Positions 23,601 to 32,243 are shown, counted from the stretch's first letter. The stretch: DNA of 64,000 bases from Pseudarthrobacter sp. SSS035 (GCF_023273875.1 NZ_CP096882.1:558001-622000), one strand, 5' to 3'. A program made the numbers and translations. Notes: generated from the letters alone by a model not told the origin.

Positions 23601-24401
23601 TCAGGTCCCGAAGCGCCGCTGCCTGCCGGCGTAGTCCCGAAGGGCGCGGAGGAAGTCCACTTTTCGGAAGGCGGGCCACAAGGCCTCGCAGAAGTAGAAC
23701 TCGCTGTACGCGCTCTGCCACATCAGGAACCCGGACAGCCGCTGCTCCCCGGAGGTCCTGATCACCAGGTCCGGATCCGGCTGGCCGCGCGTGTAGAGGA
23801 AACGGGAAATATCGTCAACGGACAGGGTGTCAGCGAGCGCCGACATGTCAGAGCCCTTGGCGACGGCGTCGTGAAGCAACTCCCGCACGGCGTCAACGAT
23901 TTCGCGGCGTCCGCCGTAGCCCACCGCAACGTTGACATGGATCTTTTCGCGTACCGGAGTGCGGGCAGTGAGCTTGTTGAGCCGTTCCGCCAGGTAGTCG
24001 GGCAAGAGCTCGGGGGCGCCCATGGCGTTGACCGAGATGTTGGCGTCATCGTCCAGGCGGTCCAGGGTGTTGGCAATGATCCCCATCAGAAGGTCCAGCT
24101 CCTCGCTGGACCGGCTCATGTTGTCCGTGGACAGCATGTAGAGCGTGACCACCTTGACCCCAAGCTCCTGGCACCATCCGAGGAATTCATGGATCTTGTC
24201 CGCGCCGGCCTGGTGGCCCTGGCTGGTGGGTGCGTTGAACTGTTTGGCCCAGCGGCGGTTGCCATCCACCATCACGCCGATGTGATTGGGAATGCGGCCG
24301 CCGGCCAGCTCGCTGAGCAGCCGCCTCTCGTAGAAGCCATAAAGGAACCCGCGCAATTCCACGAGGAGACTCACCTGACTTCCGTTGCTGTTCGACGGCA
24401 T
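23601..24401 (-). CDS. uppS: Cis-prenyltransferase (isoprenyl transferase, Z-FPP/decaprenyl type)
   Basis: It condenses isopentenyl diphosphate in cis geometry to make polyprenyl diphosphate carriers for envelope synthesis. Signatures are GVMVDGNRRWAKQ near residue 42 (diphosphate-binding Asp), YMLSTDNMSRSSEEL near 88, VGYGGRREIVDAV near 159, and DPDLVIRTSGEQRLSGF with WQSAYSEFYF near 210-232. Actinobacteria have two paralogues; adjacency to hemolysin III matches my memory of the mycobacterial Z-farnesyl diphosphate synthase locus (Rv1086), so a short-chain product is possible. The length of 266 residues is normal. The gene is divergent from hemolysin III. Confidence 0.9.
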   Translation of the reverse strand: MPSNSNGSQVSLLVELRGFLYGFYERRLLSELAGGRIPNHIGVMVDGNRRWAKQFNAPTSQGHQAGADKIHEFLGWCQELGVKVVTLYMLSTDNMSRSSEELDLLMGIIANTLDRLDDDANISVNAMGAPELLPDYLAERLNKLTARTPVREKIHVNVAVGYGGRREIVDAVRELLHDAVAKGSDMSALADTLSVDDISRFLYTRGQPDPDLVIRTSGEQRLSGFLMWQSAYSEFYFCEALWPAFRKVDFLRALRDYAGRQRRFGT

Positions 24402-24472
24402 TGCACATCCTAGGCTACCGCCCGGGACCGGGACCGGCGTGACGGGACGTTCCCGGATGACCTGCCATGATT

Positions 24473-24510
24473 GTTACCCATGAGTAACTTATCCAAAGAG
24501 AGGATATTCT
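24473..24510 (+). promoter_or_regulatory. Hemolysin III promoter with upstream inverted repeat
   Basis: TATTCT at 24505-24510 is a -10 hexamer six bases before ATG 24517, again without Shine-Dalgarno. Upstream, GTTACCCATGAGTAAC (24473-24488) is a GTTAC-N6-GTAAC inverted repeat between this gene and the divergent prenyltransferase; it may be an operator. Confidence 0.45.
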
Positions 24511-24516
24511 GAAGCC

Positions 24517-25239
24517 ATGAACAGCCAGACTCCTGACGGCCCGCACGCGCCCTCGGCGGACCACGGCCACAGTCCCATGAACGACGCCGCCGTCCGGCTG
24601 GCCGAGCTCCTGATGATCAAGCCCAAGTGGCGCGGCTGGATCCACACCGTCACGGCTCCGTTGGCCCTGGTAGCGGGCCTCGTCCTCGTGGTCCTCGCCC
24701 CCACTACGGACCGCAAGATCACCTCGGCCATCTACGCCGCCACCGGCGTCCTGCTTTTTGGCATCAGTGCCATCTACCACCGCGGCAACTGGTCGCCGGG
24801 CGTGAAGATTGTCCTCAAACGCCTGGACCACACCAACATCATGCTGGTCATCGCCGGCAGCTATACGCCCCTGGCCTGGTCGCTGCTGGAACAGCCCAAG
24901 GCGGTCCTGCTGCTCTGGGTCATCTGGTCCGGGGCCATTCTCGGCGTCCTGTTCCGGCTGCTGTGGACGGACGCGCCGCGCTGGCTATACGTGCCCATCT
25001 ACATCGCACTGGGCTGCGGGTCGCTGTTCTACCTGCCTGAGTTCTTCGCGGCCAGCGTCCCCGCCGCCGTCCTCATCTGCGTGGGCGGCGTCCTGTACAT
25101 CACCGGCGCCGTGTTCTACGCGCTGAAGAAACCCAACTTCAGCTACGAACACTTTGGCTTCCACGAACTCTTCCATGCCCTGACGGTCCTGGCCTTCGCA
25201 GCACATTTCACGGCGATCGCCATCGCAGTCCTCAGCTGA
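24517..25239 (+). CDS. Hemolysin III family (PAQR-like) membrane protein
   Basis: TIGR01065/YqfA-type seven-helix protein of the PAQR/CREST superfamily, with possible metal-dependent hydrolase residues. About seven hydrophobic segments follow a 30-residue hydrophilic start. Conserved residues visible are SAIYHRGNW with the histidine near residue 89, LDHTNIMLVIAGSYTPLAW near 105-123, and HFGFHELFHALTVLAFAAHF near residues 210-229, holding the C-terminal HxxxH pair. Physiological role is unsettled; the haemolysis label comes from heterologous expression in other species. Same local partners (cis-prenyltransferase, mca, greA) as in mycobacteria. Confidence 0.9.
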   Translation: MNSQTPDGPHAPSADHGHSPMNDAAVRLAELLMIKPKWRGWIHTVTAPLALVAGLVLVVLAPTTDRKITSAIYAATGVLLFGISAIYHRGNWSPGVKIVLKRLDHTNIMLVIAGSYTPLAWSLLEQPKAVLLLWVIWSGAILGVLFRLLWTDAPRWLYVPIYIALGCGSLFYLPEFFAASVPAAVLICVGGVLYITGAVFYALKKPNFSYEHFGFHELFHALTVLAFAAHFTAIAIAVLS

Positions 25240-25278
25240 ACTGTTGAGGCCGGTAGGAACGCGGGGGTCCGGCCCGCT

Positions 25279-25638
25279 TCAGTCGCGGGGCTGGGGCCGG
25301 TCGGCGGCCTGGCCGTGGCCGTTGTCTTCGAGGCCTTCCTTGTCGCCGGACGCATCCGTGTCGCCGGCAACACCGAGGCCGTCGTGGCCGTCCGCAGCTT
25401 CAATGTCCGCGGCCTCGGCCGCTGCCTGGCGTTCCTCTTCCACCTGCGCCCGGTAGCGGACGCGGCGGATGCGGCGGACCATGTCCACAATCAGCAGCGT
25501 GGTGGCCAGCACAAAGAAAGCGGTCATGATGAAGCCCCACAGGCCCGGGGTGATCTGGTCCTCGGAGATGCCCTCACGCAGGCCGGGCGTCGGCAGCGGC
25601 GAGGGGGTGGTTGTCAGGGCGAGGAGCAAGTGGTGCAC
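25279..25638 (-). CDS. Small single-pass membrane protein next to mca
   Basis: A 119-residue protein with an extracytoplasmic Thr/Pro-rich N-terminus, one membrane helix (LWGFIMTAFFVLATTLLIVD, about residues 33-52), a basic stop-transfer RRIRRVRYR, and an acidic Glu/Ala/Asp-rich cytoplasmic tail that could form a coiled coil (QVEEERQAAAEAADIEAAD). A small membrane protein at this place, between hemolysin III and mca, is also present in mycobacteria as I recall (Rv1083-like). No function is known. GTG start at 25638. Same strand as mca, 114 bases downstream of its stop. Confidence 0.75.
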   Translation of the reverse strand: MHHLLLALTTTPSPLPTPGLREGISEDQITPGLWGFIMTAFFVLATTLLIVDMVRRIRRVRYRAQVEEERQAAAEAADIEAADGHDGLGVAGDTDASGDKEGLEDNGHGQAADRPQPRD

Positions 25639-25752
25639 GGTTCATACCTTCTGTGGAAACTGATGGGCAGCCGGCCGGGGATTCCGGACGCGGGTCCGCG
25701 GGACCCGGACCAGCCCACAGCTTTTCTACACGGCATAGAATATTCTGCCGCT

Positions 25753-26658
25753 CTATCTTAGCCCGGCGAAAAGGTCCTTTTCGGGCAATGCCGCGGGGAC
25801 CCTGGACTCGATCAGGGAGTAGTCTTCCCACGGCCACACGCGGCGCTGCATCTCGGCCGACACGGCAAAGAAGAACCCCAACGGATCAACCTGCGTCCGG
25901 TGCGCGCGGAGTGCGTCGTCGCGGGCCTCAAAAAAGTCCCCGCAGTCGATCTGCGTGGTGGTGGCATGGGCACCCTGCGGCGGGGTGTGGCCTTCCGCGT
26001 CCGTTTCCAGCCACGCTGCCAGGCGCTGGGCGTACGGGGACTGCAGGCCTGCTTCTTCCAGGGCAAAATGCAGTGCGCGGAACCGGTCCGGGCTGAAGGC
26101 CCTGTCGTAATAGAGCTTGCTGGGTTCCCAGGCCGCTCCGGCGTCGGGATACCTGCTGGGGTCACCAGCGGCCGCAAATGCCTCCACTGCCACGCGGTGC
26201 GCCATGATGTGGTCCGGGTGCGGGTATCCGCCGTTTTCGTCGTAGCTGACGATCACCTGCGGTTTGAAGTCCCGGACCAGCCGCACCAGCGGCGCCGCGG
26301 CGCGCTCCAGCGGCTGGACGGCGAAGGATCCGGCCGGCAGCGGCGGCAGCGGATCGCCCTCGGGCAGCCCGGAGTCCGTGAATCCCAACCAGCGCTGCTT
26401 GATGCCCAGTACCTTGGCCGCCTGGTCCATTTCCAGCCGGCGCGCCCCGGCCATATCCCGTTTGGGATGCGGTTCGCCTTCCACGGCAGGGTTCTGGATG
26501 TCTCCGCGGGATCCGTCGGTGCAGGTGGCAACCATGACTTCCACTCCGGCGGCAGCGTACATGGCCATGGTCGCGGCACCCTTGCTGGACTCGTCGTCCG
26601 GGTGCGCGTGCACGGCTAGCAGCCTCAGCGTTGCCGGGGTATTGGTGGACGCTGTCAT
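25753..26658 (-). CDS. mca: Mycothiol S-conjugate amidase
   Basis: Mca hydrolyses mycothiol S-conjugates of electrophiles and drugs, releasing a mercapturic acid for export and GlcN-Ins for recycling. It is a zinc-dependent LmbE/PIG-L deacetylase fold: AHPDDESSKG at residues 18-27 (zinc-binding His and Asp pair), ATCTDGSRGD near 45, and PHPDHIMAHR near 144 with the third zinc ligand. The length of 301 residues matches Mca and is consistent with Mca rather than MshB, as is the location beside greA. ATG 26658 has AAGGAG ten bases upstream; the longer frame to 26775 has no homologous content. Presence of Mca implies a mycothiol-producing actinobacterium. Confidence 0.92.
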   Translation of the reverse strand: MTASTNTPATLRLLAVHAHPDDESSKGAATMAMYAAAGVEVMVATCTDGSRGDIQNPAVEGEPHPKRDMAGARRLEMDQAAKVLGIKQRWLGFTDSGLPEGDPLPPLPAGSFAVQPLERAAAPLVRLVRDFKPQVIVSYDENGGYPHPDHIMAHRVAVEAFAAAGDPSRYPDAGAAWEPSKLYYDRAFSPDRFRALHFALEEAGLQSPYAQRLAAWLETDAEGHTPPQGAHATTTQIDCGDFFEARDDALRAHRTQVDPLGFFFAVSAEMQRRVWPWEDYSLIESRVPAALPEKDLFAGLR

Positions 26659-26790
26659 CGAGGACGGCTCCTTATTCTTCTGCGGCTGCTGTGGCGGCCA
26701 CTGGACTGAGGACTGCATGACTGGACGGACGGGACAGCTGTGCCGGGGAGGGGCTGATCCGGCCCGGACGGCCACGGCCTGGAATCGAAC

Positions 26791-26796
26791 TAAACT
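26791..26796 (+). promoter_or_regulatory. -10 element for leaderless DUF4307 gene
   Basis: TAAACT is followed by six bases and GTG 26803, with no Shine-Dalgarno. Confidence 0.55.
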
Positions 26797-26802
26797 GGAC
26801 TG

Positions 26803-27261
26803 GTGACTACCCAGGATCAGCCCGCCGTGTCCCCGCCTGCAGACACTAGCCTAGCCAATCGTTATGGCAGTAAAAAGCAGCCCCTCCCGCGTGCGGTCAA
26901 ACGTGGCATTGCCGTAGCGGCGCTGGCGGCCGGAGTGGGGTTTATGGCCTGGGTCTCCACGTCCTCAGCCGGCTCTGACGTAACGTTCAAGGACATCGGT
27001 TTCAGCACCATCGATGCCACGGCGGCCGAGGTTGATTTTCAGGTCACCAGGGAACCGGGGACGGCCGTCAAGTGCGCCGTCAAGGCCCTCGACTCCAAGT
27101 TCGCCGTGGTGGGCTGGAAAGTAGTGGACATCCCGCCCGGGGAAGCTGACGGAACGGCCGACGGCGGCAGGACAGTTTCGCAGCGCGTGACACTCCGCAC
27201 GGAGTCCCTGTCCGTTTCCGGCGTGGTGGACGACTGCTGGATTCCGGGTGCCGGGACGTAG
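26803..27261 (+). CDS. DUF4307 domain membrane protein
   Basis: A 152-residue protein: cytoplasmic N-terminus containing the family signature LANRYG near residue 18, a single membrane helix (IAVAALAAGVGFMAWVSTSS, about 36-55), and an extracytoplasmic beta-rich domain (FKDIGFSTIDATAAEVDFQVTR) with two cysteines that might form a disulfide. The family is found between mca and greA in many actinobacteria. No activity is established. The stop is about 150 bases before the greA start, and greA has its own promoter. Confidence 0.85.
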   Translation: MTTQDQPAVSPPADTSLANRYGSKKQPLPRAVKRGIAVAALAAGVGFMAWVSTSSAGSDVTFKDIGFSTIDATAAEVDFQVTREPGTAVKCAVKALDSKFAVVGWKVVDIPPGEADGTADGGRTVSQRVTLRTESLSVSGVVDDCWIPGAGT

Positions 27262-27289
27262 CGCCGTGTGATCTATGCCCCATCCCGGG

Positions 27290-27318
27290 TTGGGTATGTC
27301 CAGAGTTTTGACTACAAT
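27290..27318 (+). promoter_or_regulatory. Promoter of greA
   Basis: TTGGGT (27290-27295), 17 bases, TACAAT (27313-27318). Transcription would start near 27325, giving a leader of about 90 bases, unlike the leaderless genes around it. Confidence 0.6.
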
Positions 27319-27332
27319 GGGTCAATACCTTT

Positions 27333-27387
27333 ACCCCGCTGAGCTGGTTGCTGAGTTCCATAAGTGGCCACCGTTGCGGGGTCTTTT
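27333..27387 (+). promoter_or_regulatory. Terminator-like hairpin in greA leader
   Basis: ACCCCGC (27333-27339) pairs with GCGGGGT (27376-27382) and is followed by CTTTT, upstream of the greA Shine-Dalgarno. The arrangement resembles an attenuator. Confidence 0.45.
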
Positions 27388-27413
27388 GCATGTACGACCA
27401 TTAGGAGAAGTCC

Positions 27414-27908
27414 GTGTCTACCACCAACAGCGCGCCTGCAGCCTGGCTCACCCAGGAAGCTTTTGACCGCCTGAAGGCAGAGCTGGACCACCTTTCCGGC
27501 CCTGGCCGTGCGGAGATTGTCCAGAAGATTGAAGCTGCCCGGCAGGAGGGCGACCTGAAGGAAAATGGCGGCTACCATGCGGCCAAAGAAGAGCAGGGCA
27601 AGATCGAAGCCCGGATCCGCCAGCTGACGGCCCTTCTGCGCGATGCCCACGTGGGCGAGTCCCCCGCTGACGACGGCATTGTGGAACCCGGCATGCTCGT
27701 TGTTGCCCGGATCGCAGGCGACGAAGAGACATTCCTGCTGGGGTCCCGCGAAATCGCCGGCGATTCAGACCTGGACGTGTTCAGTGAGAAGTCACCCCTC
27801 GGCGCCGCAATCGTCGGCCACAAAGAGGGCGCGAAGCTCAGCTACACGGCTCCGAACGGCAAGGACATCACGGTGGAGATCCTCTCCGCCAAGCCTTACG
27901 CAGGCTGA
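27414..27908 (+). CDS. greA: Transcription elongation factor GreA
   Basis: GreA rescues backtracked RNA polymerase by stimulating cleavage of the nascent RNA. The N-terminal coiled coil (residues about 10-80) ends in the acidic tip loop: EGDLKENGGYHAAKEEQGKIE near residues 45-65 holds the D-x-x-E pair that acts in the secondary channel. The C-terminal FKBP-like domain is at about 85-160 (SPLGAAIVGHKEGAKLSY). Length of 164 is normal. GTG 27414 has AGGAGAA six bases upstream. It is a single gene with a terminator at 27947-27976. Confidence 0.95.
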   Translation: MSTTNSAPAAWLTQEAFDRLKAELDHLSGPGRAEIVQKIEAARQEGDLKENGGYHAAKEEQGKIEARIRQLTALLRDAHVGESPADDGIVEPGMLVVARIAGDEETFLLGSREIAGDSDLDVFSEKSPLGAAIVGHKEGAKLSYTAPNGKDITVEILSAKPYAG

Positions 27909-27946
27909 CGCTTCACACTGATCGTTCAGGCCAACCAAGCCTGGCC

Positions 27947-27976
27947 AACGCCGGTCCCCGTCAGGGGGCCGGCGTT
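27947..27976. terminator. Hairpin terminator between greA and rhomboid gene
   Basis: AACGCCGG...CCGGCGTT with inner TCCCC/GGGGG, four-base loop. It serves convergent genes and overlaps the last codons of the rhomboid gene. Confidence 0.75.
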
Positions 27977-28578
27977 CTTGCGTGCTTGGGGCGCAGCAAC
28001 AGGGCAGCGACAACTCCGCCTGCCGCTCCGCCGAGGTGCGCCTGCCAGGAGATGTAGCTGCCCATGATGGGCAGCACCCCCAGCAGGATGCCGCCATAGA
28101 CCATAAACAGCACCACGGCGAGCAGAATCTGGCGCCAGCTGTGGTTGAAGAAACCCCGCACCAGGAGGAAGGCGAACAATCCGAAAACCAGGCCGGAGGC
28201 GCCAATGGTGATGCCGCCGTCGCCAATCAGCCACACTGTCAGTCCGGAGCCCAGCCAGCTGAACCCGAGGGCCGTCAGGAACACCCTCACGCCGGAGAGG
28301 AACACCAGGAAGCCGAAGACGATCAGAGGCAGGGCATTGGACAGCAGGTGGTTCAGATTGGCGTGCAGCAGCGGGAACGTCAGGATGTCCAGAAGCCCGT
28401 CCGCGGACCGGGGCCGGAGCCCGAAAGTCCGGTTCAGGGCATGCAGGGTCAGCATGTTGATCAGTTCGATCACAAAGAGCACGGCCACAAAGCCGCCGGC
28501 CACCAACAATCCGCCTTTCGCCCGCGAGGCTGTGGTTTCCCGGTTCCGCGGCTTTCCGTCCCCCGTCGCGTCAAGCAT
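27961..28578 (-). CDS. Rhomboid family intramembrane serine protease
   Basis: Rhomboids cleave transmembrane substrates using a Ser-His dyad within the membrane. The nucleophile is in GASGLVFGLFAF near residue 126, the catalytic histidine in WQAHLGGAAGG near 178, and the HANLNHLLSN motif near 71-80 contributes the oxyanion residues. About six membrane segments are present, and the N-terminus is cytoplasmic. ATG 28578 has AGGAG upstream; the longer frame to 28647 overlaps ilvA. It begins 8 bases after ilvA and is probably co-transcribed with it. Substrates are unknown. Confidence 0.9.
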   Translation of the reverse strand: MLDATGDGKPRNRETTASRAKGGLLVAGGFVAVLFVIELINMLTLHALNRTFGLRPRSADGLLDILTFPLLHANLNHLLSNALPLIVFGFLVFLSGVRVFLTALGFSWLGSGLTVWLIGDGGITIGASGLVFGLFAFLLVRGFFNHSWRQILLAVVLFMVYGGILLGVLPIMGSYISWQAHLGGAAGGVVAALLLRPKHARTPAP

Positions 28579-28586
28579 GGCTGCTC

Positions 28587-29825
28587 CTAATGCACCACAA
28601 TGGGCTGGAAACCCTCGGCACGAAGGGCGCCGAGGACCTGCTCGCAATGTTCGTGGCCCTTGGTTTCGAGGTTTACGGTGATGGAAACGTCGCCCATGCT
28701 GATGGAGCCGCCAACACGGGTGTGGTCCAGGCCCGTGACGTTCGCATCGTTTTCGGCGATGATGCGGGCGATGGTGGCCAGCGAACCGGGCCGGTCATCC
28801 AGCATCATCCGGACGGTCATGTAGCGCCCCGCGGCGGACAGGCCCCGCTGGATGACTTTGAGCATCAGCATCGGATCGATGTTGCCGCCGGACAGGATCA
28901 CGGCCGTGGTGCCGGGGTTTTCGATCTTGCCGTCCATCAAGGCGGCAACCCCCACCGCTCCGGCGGGTTCCACCACCATCTTGGCCCGTTCCAGCAGGAA
29001 GATCAGGGCCCGCGCCAGGGAATCCTCGCTGACGGTGACAACATCGTCCACGAGCTCACGGATGATGCTGAAGGGCAGCTGTCCGGGCCGGCCCACGGCG
29101 ATGCCGTCAGCCATCGTGGACACTTTCTTCAGCGGAACCAGGGCGTCGGCGGCGAGTGACGGCGGATAAGCCGCAGCATTTTCGGCCTGGACACCGATGA
29201 TGCGGATTTCCCGGCCAAGTTCCCTGGCCCGGGCCTTGACGGCTACAGCGACGCCGGCCAGCAGCCCGCCGCCGCCCACACCCATCAGGATGGTGTCCAC
29301 ATTGGGGATCTGCTCGAGAATCTCCAGGCCGATGGTTCCCTGGCCGGACACCACATCCACGTTGTCGAAGGGGTGCACAAAGACCATACCGGATTCGTCG
29401 GCGTAGCGCTGCGCCTCGGCGAGAGCCTCATCCACGTTGTGGCCGTGGAGGATGACTTCCGCACCGTGGCTGCGGGTGGCCGCCAGCTTCGGAAGGGCTA
29501 CGCCCAGCGGCATGTAGATGCGGGCTTTGATGCCCAGGCTTTTGGCGGCTACGGCCACGCCCTGGGCGTGGTTTCCGGCTGATGCGGCCACAACACCGCG
29601 TTTTTTATCCTCGGCCGAGAGCTTGGCCATGCGCACATAGGCACCGCGGACCTTGAACGACCCGGCCCGCTGCAGGTTTTCGCACTTGAAGAAGACGTCA
29701 CCGCCAACCATCCCGCCCAGGGCCCGTGACGATTCCACCGGGGTCCGCATAATAATCCCCTCGAGCAGCTTCTGCGCCTCCAGGACATCGTCCAGCGTGA
29801 CGGGAAGGGTTTCAAGGGTGTTCAC
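28587..29825 (-). CDS. ilvA: Threonine ammonia-lyase (threonine deaminase)
   Basis: A PLP enzyme converting threonine to 2-oxobutyrate, the first step toward isoleucine. The PLP lysine is in AGSFKVRGAYVR near residue 60, and the phosphate-binding glycine loop is GVGGGGLLAGVA near 182. A C-terminal ACT-like domain from about residue 328 (YMTVRMMLDDRPGSLATIARIIAENDANV) marks the form with one ACT domain, 412 residues, as in actinobacteria, rather than the 510-residue E. coli biosynthetic form with two ACT-like repeats. GTG start with GAGGAG nine bases upstream. Precedes the rhomboid gene in the same transcript. Confidence 0.93.
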   Translation of the reverse strand: MNTLETLPVTLDDVLEAQKLLEGIIMRTPVESSRALGGMVGGDVFFKCENLQRAGSFKVRGAYVRMAKLSAEDKKRGVVAASAGNHAQGVAVAAKSLGIKARIYMPLGVALPKLAATRSHGAEVILHGHNVDEALAEAQRYADESGMVFVHPFDNVDVVSGQGTIGLEILEQIPNVDTILMGVGGGGLLAGVAVAVKARARELGREIRIIGVQAENAAAYPPSLAADALVPLKKVSTMADGIAVGRPGQLPFSIIRELVDDVVTVSEDSLARALIFLLERAKMVVEPAGAVGVAALMDGKIENPGTTAVILSGGNIDPMLMLKVIQRGLSAAGRYMTVRMMLDDRPGSLATIARIIAENDANVTGLDHTRVGGSISMGDVSITVNLETKGHEHCEQVLGALRAEGFQPIVVH

Positions 29826-29874
29826 GGACTTATTCTCCTCGGGTGGATACGGCTCCGGCGCCTTGGCTCATGTT

Positions 29875-31188
29875 TCAGGCCTGGGCGTCCGGATTGGCTG
29901 CTTCTGTGCTGGCTGCGGCGTCCTTGCCGCGCTTGGGCTTGAAGCCCGGCAACCGGACGTCCCTGATGGAGTCATCATGGTCCGGGCCTGGCGTCACCGG
30001 CCCTCCGGGGGTTGCCAGCACCTGTTCATGTTCCCACGTTCTGGCCGCGATGTAGCGAATTGCGGAGTTTGCTACGGCGAGGATGGGGACTGAGAACAGC
30101 GCGCCGGGGATGCCCGCAAGGTACGAACCCGCCGCCACAGAGAGGATGACCGCCACCGGGTGCAGGGCCACGGCCTTGCCCATCACGAGAGGTTGCAGGA
30201 TGTGGCTCTCCAGCTGCTGGACCAGCAGGACGATAGCCAGCATGATCAGGGCGTTGACCGGCCCGTTGGCCACCAGGGCCAGGAGTACGGCGATGGCCCC
30301 GGTCACCAGGGCACCGACTACCGGGATAAAGGAACCGATGAACACAAGCACGCTCAGGGGCAGGGCCAGCGGCACCCCGATGATGGCCGCGCCGGCGCCG
30401 ATGCCTACCGCGTCAACAAACGCAACAAACATCTGGATCCGTGCGTAGCTGACCATGGAAGCCCAGCCCTTGCGTCCGGCACCGAACGTTGCCGCACGCG
30501 CTTTCTTCGGGAGGAGGCGGACCAGGAAGGCCCAGATCCTGTCGCCTTCGAGCAGGAAGAAGATCAGGATGAACAGGGCCAGCACCATTCCCGCGGCGAA
30601 GTGGCCCGCGGTGCTGCCGAAGGACAACGCACCGCTGAGGATGCTGCTGCTGTTGTTCTGGAGTGCGGCGGATGCTTCCTTGAGGTACTGGTCGATCTGG
30701 TCGGCGGTGAGGTGCAGGGGTCCTTCGGCCAGCCAGTCCTGGATCTGCTTCACGCCGGTCAGCGCCTGGGACCACAATTCGCCGAAACCTGAAGCCAGCT
30801 GGCGTCCCACCAGGGCAAGGGCGCCGGCAATAACACCGATGAACCCCAGCACCGTGATGGCCACCGCGGCTCCGTTTGGCAGGCGCCTGCTCCGCAGCCA
30901 GCGCACTACCGGGCTCAGCAGCCCGGCCAGCAGTGCGGCCACCATCACGGGGATAATCAGGAAGCTGATCCGGCTGAGCAGCCAAATCAGGGCGCTGGCC
31001 ACAAGAAGGATGAGACCGAGCCGCCAGGCCCACGACGCAGCGATCCGGATACCGTAGGGAATGTCCTGCTCAAGCTCCCGGTCCGCGCGCACCCGGGCCG
31101 GGCGGACAGTTTCCACCGGCCGGACGGTATCCGGCGCCGTGCCTGTGGGCTTTGAATCGGATGGGGTGGCGTCCTCGGCTGGCGTCAT
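29875..31188 (-). CDS. AI-2E family (PerM-like) transporter
   Basis: A polytopic protein of the PerM/YdiK/AI-2E family, exporters proposed for AI-2 and, in some members, Na+ or other solutes. A charged N-terminus of about 45 residues precedes eight or so helices. Family marks are PVMVAALLAGLLSPVVRWL near residue 77, the GADAI-like region IGAGAAIIGVPLALPLSVLVFIGSFIPVVGALVTG near 258-292, and LQPLVMGKAVALHPVAVILSVAAGSYLAGIPGALFSVP. No solute can be assigned. The acidic/basic C-terminal tail (GFKPKRGKDAAAST) is unusual in length. Upstream start ATG 31188 has AGGAAG nearby; it is followed by ilvA on the same strand after 49 bases. Confidence 0.9.
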   Translation of the reverse strand: MTPAEDATPSDSKPTGTAPDTVRPVETVRPARVRADRELEQDIPYGIRIAASWAWRLGLILLVASALIWLLSRISFLIIPVMVAALLAGLLSPVVRWLRSRRLPNGAAVAITVLGFIGVIAGALALVGRQLASGFGELWSQALTGVKQIQDWLAEGPLHLTADQIDQYLKEASAALQNNSSSILSGALSFGSTAGHFAAGMVLALFILIFFLLEGDRIWAFLVRLLPKKARAATFGAGRKGWASMVSYARIQMFVAFVDAVGIGAGAAIIGVPLALPLSVLVFIGSFIPVVGALVTGAIAVLLALVANGPVNALIMLAIVLLVQQLESHILQPLVMGKAVALHPVAVILSVAAGSYLAGIPGALFSVPILAVANSAIRYIAARTWEHEQVLATPGGPVTPGPDHDDSIRDVRLPGFKPKRGKDAAASTEAANPDAQA

Positions 31189-31228
31189 AGCCTAATACTT
31201 CCTCAGCATCGCCCCTTATGCGAAACGG

Positions 31229-32188
31229 CTACCCGGCCCCGACCAGGACAGCATCGATCCCCCAGGCCATCGTGAACGCTTCCCCGGCCGAAAGCCACCG
31301 CAGCCCGTCACCCGAGTTGAAGGCGTTGGCCGGACCGGTCATGGGTTCGATGGCCACCGCCCTGGGCCTGCCGGGCAGCTCAGTTGTCACAAAGATGTGG
31401 ACGTAGCCGCAGGATTCGTCCTGCCACAACGTGACACTGCGGCCGTCAGGTGCGCTGAGCACATGGCGGGCCGCACCGCCGTCGAACGTCAGGTCAGTGA
31501 GGGCTACATCGATCTCAAGGTCCCCAACTCTTTGGCCGCTGCGGAAGTCACTGTCCCCGCTGACGGGCTCCGAGCTCCGCGGGATCAGGCGCTGGTCCGC
31601 CACCAGGCGGGTGCCGGCGGCGACGGTCAGGGTGAGCTGGTCCACCTCCGCGTCGCCCAGCCGCAGGTATGGGTGGGCGCCCAGGACGAACGGCGCTGGC
31701 GCGTTGGAATCGTTGATCAGCGTCTGGCGGACTTCCAGGCCAAGGTCCTCAGCGAGAAGATACTGGACCCGGTGGCGCACCAGGAAGGGGTAGCCATGCT
31801 GCGGGAAGACCGTCGCCTCGAGGGTCACGGAATATTGCGATTCATCAACCAGGCTGTAGGCGGAGTTGCGGAGCAGTCCATGACTGGCGTTGTTCCGGGA
31901 AACCTCCGTGATGTCCAGTTGCTGCTTCTTACCGTCCAGGTACCAGACCCCGTCCTCCACCCTGTTTGCCCAGGGGGCGAGGGTGATCCCGGCGGCGCCG
32001 GGGGAAATCTCGGCGTCGCCATAGGTCTCGGTGAGCTGGACACCGGCGCGACTGTAAAGCCGCAGGCCGGCCGCCAACTCAGTCACAACTGCGAACGCGT
32101 CACCCCTGCGGAGTTCGTACTGCCGGCCGGTGGCGTAGGTCTGGAATCCGGCGGGAATGCTCGCGTCCGGGGTTGCGCTCGAAGTCAT
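31229..32188 (-). CDS. galM: Aldose 1-epimerase (mutarotase) family protein
   Basis: GalM interconverts alpha and beta anomers of hexoses and would feed galactokinase. It has the galactose mutarotase-like fold: ITLAPWANRVEDGVWYLDGK near residue 60, HGLLRNSAY near 91 with the catalytic histidine region, GAHPYLRLGD near 164 with the second histidine, and the catalytic glutamate in AIEPMTGPANAFNSG near 285. ATG 32188 gives 319 residues; the longer frame to 32362 runs through the divergent promoter. It is divergent from galT-galK, so the trio is a galactose unit controlled from one intergenic region. Confidence 0.88.
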   Translation of the reverse strand: MTSSATPDASIPAGFQTYATGRQYELRRGDAFAVVTELAAGLRLYSRAGVQLTETYGDAEISPGAAGITLAPWANRVEDGVWYLDGKKQQLDITEVSRNNASHGLLRNSAYSLVDESQYSVTLEATVFPQHGYPFLVRHRVQYLLAEDLGLEVRQTLINDSNAPAPFVLGAHPYLRLGDAEVDQLTLTVAAGTRLVADQRLIPRSSEPVSGDSDFRSGQRVGDLEIDVALTDLTFDGGAARHVLSAPDGRSVTLWQDESCGYVHIFVTTELPGRPRAVAIEPMTGPANAFNSGDGLRWLSAGEAFTMAWGIDAVLVGAG

Positions 32189-32243
32189 GAGCACCACCGT
32201 AACAGGGGGCAGGGACTGCCTGCCATCACCGCAAAATGTTATC

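Noticed and set aside
25732..25749. AGAATATTCT palindrome as a LexA/SOS box
   Set aside because: It lacks the GAAC-N4-GTTC form of actinobacterial SOS boxes and lies between two same-strand genes with no SOS link.
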